58,132 nt of DNA from Neoluteolibacter marinus (GTDB taxonomy: Bacteria > Verrucomicrobiota > Verrucomicrobiia > Verrucomicrobiales > Akkermansiaceae). Every line of letters starts with the position of its first letter. The stretch's first letter is position 1. This document shows positions 1 to 7,091 of the stretch, one piece after another. The DNA is taken from the NCBI RefSeq assembly GCF_014904755.1, contig NZ_JACZFQ010000055.1, forward strand, positions 1 to 58,132, written 5' to 3'. The translations under genes and the position numbers were made by a program. The notes under the pieces are model-generated. The model was not told the DNA's origin and did no database searches. It saw only the letters and a program-made list of their open reading frames with translations.

Positions 1-621
1 GGCCGCCGCCACCGCCCCGGCCAAGGCGGCGGGTGCCGGCGTCACGGCATGCGCGGGCAGCAGCACGGCGAGGGCGGCGGCGCTGGTCGGGATGCCGCGC
101 CGGACCAGCTGCGCCCGCAGTTTTTCCAAGGCGCGGGACGCGCGTTTGCGGGCATTGGCTTCCGAGCAGCCCAGCTGCGCCGCGATGCGGGCGTGGGGTT
201 CGTTGCGGTAGTACTTGGCCAGCACCAGCTCGCGGTCGGCGGCTGGCAGATTGTCCACCAGTTCGTCGACCAGGGGAGCGAGCTGCTCCCAGCCGGGGTC
301 CGGGGATGTCGTCATGGCTTCGTTCTGGAGGGAGGCCCGCTCGCGGTGCTTGCGCCGTTCCTCGGCGCGCACCAGGTCGATCGCCAGTGAGCGGCTGGTG
401 CGATGCAGCCAGGCGGTCAGGGAAAGGCCGCGCGGAACCGTGGCCGCGCGCTCCGCCAGCCGGACAAAGGTCGCTTGCGAGATGTCGCGGGCCAGCTCGC
501 GGTTGGCGGTCACACGCGACGCCACCGAATGGACGAGGTCAAGGTGGCGGTCGACCAGCTCGCGGAAGGCAGCCTCGTCGCGGTCGGCGAGATAACGGTC
601 GAGCAGGCGGCGATCGTCCAT
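1..621 (-). CDS. ECF-type RNA polymerase sigma factor, C-terminus cut by window edge
   Basis: Reads open from an ATG at 621 to the window edge (207 codons, no stop seen). The start is preceded by a good Shine-Dalgarno, GGAGGA at 625-630. The N-terminus (MDDRRLLDRYLADRDEAAFR) and the following LVDRHLDLVHSVASRVT segment match sigma-70 region 2. Region 4 appears around residues 118-165 (LPAADRELVLAKYY, then ARIAAQLGCSEANARKRASR, a helix-turn-helix). The protein runs past region 4 into an Ala/Leu/Val-rich stretch (SAAALAVLLPAHAVTPAPAA), which resembles the hydrophobic C-terminal extension common in verrucomicrobial ECF factors. Role: transcription initiation at a dedicated regulon, partner unknown. 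No anti-sigma gene is visible because the downstream side is outside the window. Confidence 0.88.
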   Translation of the reverse strand, partial: MDDRRLLDRYLADRDEAAFRELVDRHLDLVHSVASRVTANRELARDISQATFVRLAERAATVPRGLSLTAWLHRTSRSLAIDLVRAEERRKHRERASLQNEAMTTSPDPGWEQLAPLVDELVDNLPAADRELVLAKYYRNEPHARIAAQLGCSEANARKRASRALEKLRAQLVRRGIPTSAAALAVLLPAHAVTPAPAALAGAVAAA

Positions 622-701
622 GGTTCCTCCATGATTCGGCACCGCCCCGCGATCGTGACAGGAAAATTTCGGCCGGGCCGCCGCCAGCCGCGGCGATTCG
701 C

Positions 702-1592
702 CTAGCGACGCCCGTAGTAGTCCCGCACCGTCGCCGCCGCGAAGTCAGGGAAATCGGTGGCAAAGCTGGCGACGCCCAGGTCCATCAAGCGGACGAACAG
801 CGCCTTGTCGCGGCTTTGCCACGGCAAGGCCTGGAACAGGATCCCGTGGGCGCGGAGCCTGGCACCCGTCTGGCGGAGAAAGGCGGCCGATGGGGTGAAC
901 CCGTCCGCGGCCGGCTTGACGTGGATCTGCAGCTGGTCGACACCGGCAAACTCCACGGCTTCCAGTTTCGCGATCCGCTGCGAAAGCACCGCTTCGTCGC
1001 CGCCCATCCAGTGCAGCGTCTTCGATTCCGGTGCCAGGTCCTTCCACTTGCGGATCACCGCGTGGTCGGTGCTGGCGAGGATCAGCCGGTCCGCGACGCC
1101 GGCCTCCTTGGCAAGGCGGGCGAGCTGGCCGAGGTCGACGTTCTTGATGTCGACATAGACCCGGCGCCCCGGCTTCTCCTTCATCTGGGCGAACATCGCG
1201 TCGATCCGCGGCACCCTCTGGCCGGCGAACTCCGCTCCTTTCCATGCGCCGATGTCGAGCTCCGCGACTTCGCTCCAGGTGAGGTCCTCGATTCCCTTCT
1301 TCTTCGTCTCCGCGCTTGCCGCCGGCAGGATGCGGGCGAAGTCCGGGTCATGGAACGCGACGATCACGCCGTCCTTGGTCGTGCGCAGGTCGGCCTCGGG
1401 AATGGTGCCCAGGCTCCAGGCGAGCTCGAAGGTTTCCCGGGAGTTCTCGGGGGCCAGGTTGCCCGCACCACGATGGCTTTGGATCACGAAATCCTCCAAC
1501 GGTACATGGTCGCGGACATTCCAATCCGCCGCGGGGACGATGGCGGGCGCGAGCAGGAACAGGAGGGCGGAGGTCAGGCTGGGAAGTCGCAT
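702..1592 (-). CDS. Secreted glycerophosphodiester phosphodiesterase
   Basis: A protein of about 296 residues. The start at 1592 gives a clean signal peptide (MRLPSLTSALLFLLAPAIVPA); a longer in-frame ATG at 1733 would add 47 non-signal residues. The mature N-terminus has the GDPD signature: SHRGAGNLAPENSRETFELA (catalytic His-Arg and Glu-Asn), then EADLRTTKDGVIVAFHD (metal-binding E-x-D and the second catalytic His). A C-terminal ASFATDFPDF segment corresponds to the last TIM-barrel strand of the family. It should hydrolyse glycerophosphodiesters to an alcohol and glycerol 3-phosphate outside the cytoplasm. It is divergent from the alpha-galactosidase-like gene at 1770, with an AT-rich shared upstream region containing a small palindrome. 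Confidence 0.9.
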   Translation of the reverse strand: MRLPSLTSALLFLLAPAIVPAADWNVRDHVPLEDFVIQSHRGAGNLAPENSRETFELAWSLGTIPEADLRTTKDGVIVAFHDPDFARILPAASAETKKKGIEDLTWSEVAELDIGAWKGAEFAGQRVPRIDAMFAQMKEKPGRRVYVDIKNVDLGQLARLAKEAGVADRLILASTDHAVIRKWKDLAPESKTLHWMGGDEAVLSQRIAKLEAVEFAGVDQLQIHVKPAADGFTPSAAFLRQTGARLRAHGILFQALPWQSRDKALFVRLMDLGVASFATDFPDFAAATVRDYYGRR

Positions 1593-1692
1593 GGGAGGGG
1601 TTTCTACGGCCCGCGGGCCTGCGCTCCATCCGGGAATGCGTGCCGGTCCCGTCACCCAATATCGTCCTCGGAATTGTCTTAAAACATCATGA

Positions 1693-1704
1693 TTTTGACC
1701 AAAA
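1693..1704. promoter_or_regulatory. Palindrome in divergent intergenic region, possible operator
   Basis: TTTTG-AC-CAAAA, a 5-2-5 palindrome, sits in an AT-rich island (about 1673-1735) between the divergent phosphodiesterase and GH36-like genes. The island contrasts with the G+C-rich surroundings and is the natural promoter region for both. No protein is known to bind it, and the match is short enough to be chance. Confidence 0.3.
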
Positions 1705-1769
1705 CGAGATAAAATGAGCGACTCAAGAAACATCCGGATCGTGCTTTCGTATCACTTCCCGCCTCTCCC

Positions 1770-4109
1770 ATGCCCGTCATGAAGCTCCTCATCCTGCCAC
1801 TTTTTGCCGTTCCGCTGCTCGCGGCGCCGGAGTCGATTACCCTCGAGAACCAGTTCCTCAAGCGGGTGGTGACGGTCGGAGAGAGCATCGGCACCACGTC
1901 GATCACCAACAAGCTCGATGGCCGGACGCTGGCGCTGGAGTCCGCCGAAGCGTTCGTCATCCACCTCGCCGACGGCACCAGCCTCGCCGCGTCCGACTTC
2001 ACGGCCACCGGCATCGACGACGGTTCCGGCGCAAGCGGGCAGGATGTCACGCTTCACCTCAGCTGCGCCGATCCCGCCGTCGGGGCGACCGTCCGCTACC
2101 AACTCGGCAGCGGCGACTTCTACCTGCGCAAGTCGGTGACCCTCACCCCGGAGGCCGACCTCGCGGTGGCGGACATCGAGGTCGAATCGCTCAAGGTCGC
2201 CGGGGCCTACCAGCCCTACACCATGTCGCAGATCACCGCCCGGGGAGCCGGGCAATGGCGGCCCGGTCTCGGCCAGCCGCTTTACACCCGGGAATCGGGG
2301 ACCTTCTGGGGCCTTGAGTATCCGGCGGCGGTCAATCGTGTCACCGACGGGCACCTGATTTGTTCCAAGTTGGTCGGGACAACCTTGCCAGCCGGCAAAG
2401 TCCATATCGCTCCCAGCGCGGTCTTCGGCGTCGCCGGTTCGCCGGATTTCGTCCAGGACGCGTTCTTCGACTACATCGACCGGACCCGGATCCGGCCGTT
2501 GCGACTACAGACGCAGTACAACAGCTGGTTCGACTTCGGGCCCGGAGTCGATGCCGGCAAGTTCGCCTCCAGCGTCGAGACCATCCACCGCGAGTTGGTC
2601 ACCGGACGCGGGGTGCCGCCGCTCAAGGCCTACGTGATCGACGACGGGTGGCAGGACAAGGGCGCCGACTGGAGCAAGGGCCTGTGGCCGGTCAACGGCA
2701 AGTTCGATCCCTCATTTGAAAGCAGCTTCAAGGTTGCCTCTGCGGCCGGTTCGCAGCTCGGCCTGTGGCTGAGCCCGGGTGCCCTGTTCGGGGCTTCCGC
2801 GGCCATCCCGAAGATGAAGGCCGCCGGGCTGCGCTCGCTCGACCCGTGGATGTCGCTCGACGACCCGGCTTACACCGGCCTGTTGGAGAAGCGGATGGTG
2901 GAACTCGCCCGCGCCGGCGTCGGCTATTTCAAGCTCGACGGGATCTTCGGCCATCTGAACACCCGGAATTTTGATATCGAGGGATTCAAGGGCGGCGAGG
3001 CGGAACTCAACGATCCGAAATACGACCGGCAGAAGATCCAGTACCTCAGCGACGGCACCGACCGGCTGGTCCGCATCTTCGCCGCGATGGCCGGGGCCGA
3101 TCCGGACATCTACATCGTGATTTCGAACGGTGCCTGGCTCTCCCCGTGGTGGCTGCAGCACATCGACGCGGTGTGGATGATCAATGCCGGCGACGCGGCG
3201 TCGGGCGCCGACCGCACCGGCGAGCTGACCTACCGCGACGAGGTGTATCACCAGCTCGCGGTCGAGGAGCAGACGCAGTTCCCGCTCCACTCGATCTTCA
3301 ACCACGAACCGAAGAAGACCTCGTCGGAGGAGACCAAGGACAGCTTCCGCCGCTACCTCTACATGAACCTGTCGCGAGGTACGGGGTTCATCGAACTTTA
3401 CCTCAAGACCCCTCTCCTCAAGGACTACGACTGGGACGTGCTCGCCGAAGGCCTGCACTGGGCCCACGCCGTCTTCCCGACCTTCAAGCGCTCGCGCATG
3501 CACGGCGGTGATCCCGGCAAAGGGGAAGTCTACGGTTACACCGCCTGGAACGACCGCCAGGGCTACGTCTCGATCCACAACCCCTCGGCGGAGAGTCGGA
3601 CCTACGAGATCAAGCTCGACCGGCGCTTCGGCCTGGGTCCGGGAGCGGTCGCGGACCAGACGCTCTTCCACCTGTCCTCGCCGCTCGCCGGGAGCCTCGA
3701 TGGCCTGGCCGGTCAATATCGACCCGGCGACGTGCTGCGTTTCACCCTCCGGCAGAAGGAAATCCGCATCCTCAATTTCGACACCGAGCCCCGCGACTGG
3801 TCGGTCCTGGAAGACCTCCAGGCCCGCACGGCCGCCGACTACCAGCCGCCGGAGCCGGTTGACCTGACGGGCCACCCGCTGCTCGGGACCTGGAGCTACT
3901 TCGCCGGCGGCGTGGCGCACAGCCGCGAGTTCCGGGCCGACGGCACCTGCATCCTGAGACAGGGCAACAAGGTCAACTGGACCAAGTCCTTCACCGCCGG
4001 CGGTGACGGGGAACTCGTCGTCGAAGGTGGCTACCGCCACCGCTTGAACGCCGATGGCACGCTCGACATCGAGGGCCGCTACACCGGGAAGCGGGCGGGC
4101 AAACCGTGA
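1770..4109 (+). CDS. Secreted GH36/clan GH-D alpha-galactosidase-like glycoside hydrolase
   Basis: 779 residues with signal peptide MKLLILPLFAVPLLAAPE; translation may start at 1770 or at the second ATG at 1779. An N-terminal beta-sandwich (about 20-240) precedes a TIM barrel. Barrel landmarks are YNSWFDFG (about 250), YVIDDGWQDKG (about 289-299) and GYFKLDGIFGH with the K-x-D nucleophile candidate D390. The order N-sandwich, W-x-D-x-G, DDGWQ, K-x-D fits retaining alpha-galactosidases of GH36 and relatives. The final about 80 residues (LLGTWSYFAGGVAHSREF onward) form a small lipocalin-like strand-rich domain not usual for GH36. It likely removes alpha-linked galactose or a related sugar. A sulfatase converges on it from the other strand 27 bp away. 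The exact sugar specificity is not readable from sequence. Confidence 0.78.
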   Translation: MPVMKLLILPLFAVPLLAAPESITLENQFLKRVVTVGESIGTTSITNKLDGRTLALESAEAFVIHLADGTSLAASDFTATGIDDGSGASGQDVTLHLSCADPAVGATVRYQLGSGDFYLRKSVTLTPEADLAVADIEVESLKVAGAYQPYTMSQITARGAGQWRPGLGQPLYTRESGTFWGLEYPAAVNRVTDGHLICSKLVGTTLPAGKVHIAPSAVFGVAGSPDFVQDAFFDYIDRTRIRPLRLQTQYNSWFDFGPGVDAGKFASSVETIHRELVTGRGVPPLKAYVIDDGWQDKGADWSKGLWPVNGKFDPSFESSFKVASAAGSQLGLWLSPGALFGASAAIPKMKAAGLRSLDPWMSLDDPAYTGLLEKRMVELARAGVGYFKLDGIFGHLNTRNFDIEGFKGGEAELNDPKYDRQKIQYLSDGTDRLVRIFAAMAGADPDIYIVISNGAWLSPWWLQHIDAVWMINAGDAASGADRTGELTYRDEVYHQLAVEEQTQFPLHSIFNHEPKKTSSEETKDSFRRYLYMNLSRGTGFIELYLKTPLLKDYDWDVLAEGLHWAHAVFPTFKRSRMHGGDPGKGEVYGYTAWNDRQGYVSIHNPSAESRTYEIKLDRRFGLGPGAVADQTLFHLSSPLAGSLDGLAGQYRPGDVLRFTLRQKEIRILNFDTEPRDWSVLEDLQARTAADYQPPEPVDLTGHPLLGTWSYFAGGVAHSREFRADGTCILRQGNKVNWTKSFTAGGDGELVVEGGYRHRLNADGTLDIEGRYTGKRAGKP

Positions 4110-4136
4110 CGGGCCGCCCCGTTCCCGCCGGGCGGA

Positions 4137-5534
4137 TCAGCGGTCCTGGTCCTCGTCGGCGGGCTTGCGCTTCGGGGCCGGGCGGCGGGCCTTTTCGGTC
4201 GCCATGCCGTGGTCGTCGAGGGACTTCATCCACTCATCGACCGCGCCGCGCAGCCGGGTCAGCTCGTCGGCGTGCTCGGACTTTGCCACCAGGTTGACCA
4301 GTTCGTCGGGGTCGGACTCCAGGTTGTAGAGTTCCTCGGCCGGGCGGTGGAGGTAGCGTTGGACGATCGCGGCGATCTTCGGGTTGTCCTTGGCGTCCCT
4401 GACCCAGGACGGCCAGTAGCCGGTATCCTTCGAGGCGAGGTCGACGTGGCTGTGGAATTCCAGCGTGGGGTCGATGTTGCGGATGTACTTCCACCGGCCG
4501 ATGCGAACCGAGCGGGCGGGGAAGAAGTTGAATTTCCCGTCGCCGCTGTGGGTGGCGAGGATCCGGTCGCGGTGCGGCTTGGCCGGGTCCTTCAGCACCG
4601 GCAGGAACGAGCGGCCGTCGATGCCCGGCGCGGCCTTGGCCGGGTCGGCCCCCGCGATTTCCATCAGCGTGGGCATCAGGTCGAGCCAGCTGACCATGGC
4701 GCCGGTCCGCTGGTTGGCGGCGACGTGGCCGGGCCAGGAGACGATCAGCGGGACCCGCAGGCCCGCTTCGTAGAGGTTCCACTTGGAGAACGGGAACTGC
4801 GAGCCGTGGTCGGAGGTGAAAAGGAACACGGTCTCTTCCGGGAGGTGGCGCTTCACCGCGGCGCGGACCTGGCCGAGGTCGCGGTCGGCGTTGCCAACGG
4901 CGGCGGCGTAGCGCGCGCGGGCGACCCGGGTTTCGGGCGTGTCGGCGAGTTCCGGCGGGAGCTTCAGGCTGTCCGGCGGGATCTTGCTTTTGACCGGCCA
5001 CGGGACGTGCGGCCAGTTGGTGCCGACGAACAGGCACAGCGGCTTGCGCGACTTGCGCTGCGCCAGCCACTCGACGGCTTTCTCCACGCAGGCGTCCTGA
5101 TGGTATTTGTAGAAGCTGGCCTTGTCGAAGCCGTAGGAGGTGACCTGAGCGTAGTGGGCGACCTTGCCGATCGCGACCACCTGGTAGCCGAGGTCCTGGA
5201 AAAACGACGGCCACCTGCGGATCCCGGTGTCGACCGGCTGGTGGTTGAAGGTGCTGCCGCTGCGGAGCCCGTAGCGGGCGGTCAGCAGCGCCGCCCGGGA
5301 CGGCGCGCAGCTGGGGGAAGCGACGTAGGCGCGGTCGAAGGTCAGGCCTTCCTCCGCCAGCGCCTGCATGTGGGGCGACTTGATCCCGCGGTTGCCGTAC
5401 GGCGTGCAGTCTTCCACCGACAGGTCGTCGGCGAGGAAAATGACGAGGTCCGGCGGACGGTCGCCGGCGGCACGGAGGGCCGCGGTCAGGACCAGCGAGG
5501 TGGCGGCAAGCAGGACGGCAATGGGAAATCTCAT
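4137..5534 (-). CDS. Secreted sulfatase, formylglycine type (family S1)
   Basis: 465 residues from the ATG at 5534, which opens a signal peptide (MRFPIAVLLAATSLVLTAAL). The metal-binding pair D36-D37 lies in LVIFLADDLS. The formylglycine motif is C76-A-P-S-R80 in SPSCAPSRAALLTARYG, so the C-type site requires a modifying enzyme encoded elsewhere. Further metal ligands are in LFTSDHGSQFPFSKWNLYEAG. The overall pattern resembles the N-sulfoglucosamine sulfohydrolase/heparan-type branch. A Lys/Arg/Asp-rich tail (ARRPAPKRKPADEDQDR) ends the protein. It would release sulfate from a sulfated glycan in the periplasm or outside. It lies downstream of, and in the same direction as, the XylR/AraC regulator, with 139 bp between them. 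Confidence 0.92.
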   Translation of the reverse strand: MRFPIAVLLAATSLVLTAALRAAGDRPPDLVIFLADDLSVEDCTPYGNRGIKSPHMQALAEEGLTFDRAYVASPSCAPSRAALLTARYGLRSGSTFNHQPVDTGIRRWPSFFQDLGYQVVAIGKVAHYAQVTSYGFDKASFYKYHQDACVEKAVEWLAQRKSRKPLCLFVGTNWPHVPWPVKSKIPPDSLKLPPELADTPETRVARARYAAAVGNADRDLGQVRAAVKRHLPEETVFLFTSDHGSQFPFSKWNLYEAGLRVPLIVSWPGHVAANQRTGAMVSWLDLMPTLMEIAGADPAKAAPGIDGRSFLPVLKDPAKPHRDRILATHSGDGKFNFFPARSVRIGRWKYIRNIDPTLEFHSHVDLASKDTGYWPSWVRDAKDNPKIAAIVQRYLHRPAEELYNLESDPDELVNLVAKSEHADELTRLRGAVDEWMKSLDDHGMATEKARRPAPKRKPADEDQDR

Positions 5535-5673
5535 GTTCGGGTGGATGGGCTCGAGGTACCGTTTCGCGAAAGTCCGTCCTGTTACCCGGAATTCCCCCTC
5601 CGGCGTTGGGCGGGGACGTTCCACTGGCCCGCAGCGTTTGGCCCGGCAATCTCGCGGGTGCGGCCGGGCGGGA

Positions 5674-6876
5674 TCATGCCCCGGACTTGCCCGGGCGAAC
5701 GCTGCGGCGGAACTCGGCGGGGCCCATGCCGGTCTGGCGGCGCACGAAGTTGAAGAAGTTCGACGCCGCCGGAAATCCGCAGCGTTTGCCGATCTCGCGG
5801 GTTTCCAGGTCGGAATCCGCGAGCAGGCGGATCGCCTCCAGCTGGCGGCGGCTGCGTGCCTCGGCCGCGATCTCGAAACCGTAGGCGCTGCGGAACCGTT
5901 GCCGCAGGGTGGCCGGGGCGCAGCCGGCGATCGATGCCAGTTCGCCGACGGTGACCCCTTCCACCGCGTGGCGGTCGAAGTGCCGTTTCGCGCGCTCGAT
6001 CGCCAGCCTTCCGGAGAGGCCGCCGGTGCTCTGGCGCATCGCGATTTCGCGGCACGGGACCAGCCGTGAAACCCGCTCCGGCGTTGCCCCGGACATCCAG
6101 CGGTCGAGCAGCTCCGCCGCCTGGTGTCCGATGTCCTCGCCGGGGATCTTCACCGTCGACAAGGGGCAGGGGCCATAGCGGCCGATGATCCGGTCGCCTT
6201 GGCCGAGGATTGCGACGTCGCCGGGGACCCCCAGGCCAAGATCGCGGGCGACCTCGTAAACCATCACGCCGAGGTAGTCGTCCTGGCATAGCAAGCCGGT
6301 CGGCCCCGGCAACTGGCGGAGGTAGTCCTTCAGCCCGGGGATGCTGGCCCCGTGCCAGAGCAGCGTGGGGTCCCACACGGGATGGTGGTCGCGCGTGTCG
6401 AACTCGGTCCACTCCAGGCCCGCGTCGAGCACCCGCTGCCGGAGGTCCTCGACCCGCGGCACGCGCCGGTCGTCGACGCGCAGGTTGCGGCCGATGTAGC
6501 CGGCGCATTCGATGCCCGATTCCTGGAAGTGCTCCACCGCCAGGCGGTTGATCGAGTGGCGGTCGAAGGTGATGCGCAGGCGGCGTGACCCGGGGCCGGC
6601 GTCCTCCTGCTGGTCGGTCGCGCCGACCTCGATGATCGGGATTCCCCAGCCGCGGATGGTCTCGGAAATCGCGTCCTGCTTCCAATCCCACAGGATCACC
6701 CCGTCGAAGTAGCGCCCGAGATCCGCCGTGACCCGGGATTCCTGGGGGTCGAGCTCCATCAGCCGCCAGGGACCGCTGCGGTTCGCCCAGTCCATCACCC
6801 CGCGTCTCACGCTGCGCCCGTACTCGTAGAACATGGGTAGCATCAGCGCGACGTTTCGGAATGCTGGAGTTTGCAT
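5674..6876 (-). CDS. XylR-type transcriptional regulator: sugar-binding domain plus AraC helix-turn-helix
   Basis: About 400 residues from the ATG at 6876 (MQTPAFRNVALMLPMFYEYG). An in-frame start at 7062 would add an unconvincing leader. Residues about 8-280 form a LacI/periplasmic-binding-protein-like sensor (GVILWDWK, CAGYIGRNLRVDDRR, GLLCQDDYLGVMVYEVAR, VAILGQGDR). Residues about 295-395 form an AraC double helix-turn-helix (VTVGELASIAGCAPATLRQR and TREIGKRCGFPAASNFFNFV, ending MGPAEFRRSV). This arrangement matches XylR and its many Verrucomicrobia/Planctomycetes paralogues, which respond to sugars and control catabolic genes. It is divergent from the secreted protein at 7092 and upstream of a sulfatase, so either may be a target. 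Confidence 0.9.
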   Translation of the reverse strand: MQTPAFRNVALMLPMFYEYGRSVRRGVMDWANRSGPWRLMELDPQESRVTADLGRYFDGVILWDWKQDAISETIRGWGIPIIEVGATDQQEDAGPGSRRLRITFDRHSINRLAVEHFQESGIECAGYIGRNLRVDDRRVPRVEDLRQRVLDAGLEWTEFDTRDHHPVWDPTLLWHGASIPGLKDYLRQLPGPTGLLCQDDYLGVMVYEVARDLGLGVPGDVAILGQGDRIIGRYGPCPLSTVKIPGEDIGHQAAELLDRWMSGATPERVSRLVPCREIAMRQSTGGLSGRLAIERAKRHFDRHAVEGVTVGELASIAGCAPATLRQRFRSAYGFEIAAEARSRRQLEAIRLLADSDLETREIGKRCGFPAASNFFNFVRRQTGMGPAEFRRSVRPGKSGA

Positions 6877-6901
6877 GAAGGATGCTAATATCTCCGGGCT
6901 T

Positions 6902-6916
6902 TTCACAAAAAGTGAA
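6902..6916. promoter_or_regulatory. Inverted repeat in XylR-type regulator promoter region, candidate operator
   Basis: TTCAC-AAAAA-GTGAA lies 26 bp upstream of the regulator start (6876) and 176 bp upstream of the divergent gene at 7092. It is in the most AT-rich part of this 215-bp spacer. Autoregulation by the adjacent XylR/AraC protein is plausible but not shown. Confidence 0.35.
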
Positions 6917-7091
6917 CTGAGATTGCAACAACGGAAATTGCGGCTCGAAGGCGCGGAAACCCAGCCTGCGATGATCCAAGGCAAGGTTTTCGGATCCCCG
7001 GATGGCACCCCGCTCCCTTCCCGCGAAGTCCCCCGCGGCGGCTCCGGATCTCCGCCAGGCACCCTGCCTTGGTCCCAATAAAACCATCGCC

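Noticed and set aside
1695-1715. TTGACC followed by TAAAAT as a sigma-70 promoter
   Set aside because: Spacing is 9 bp, far from the required about 17 bp.
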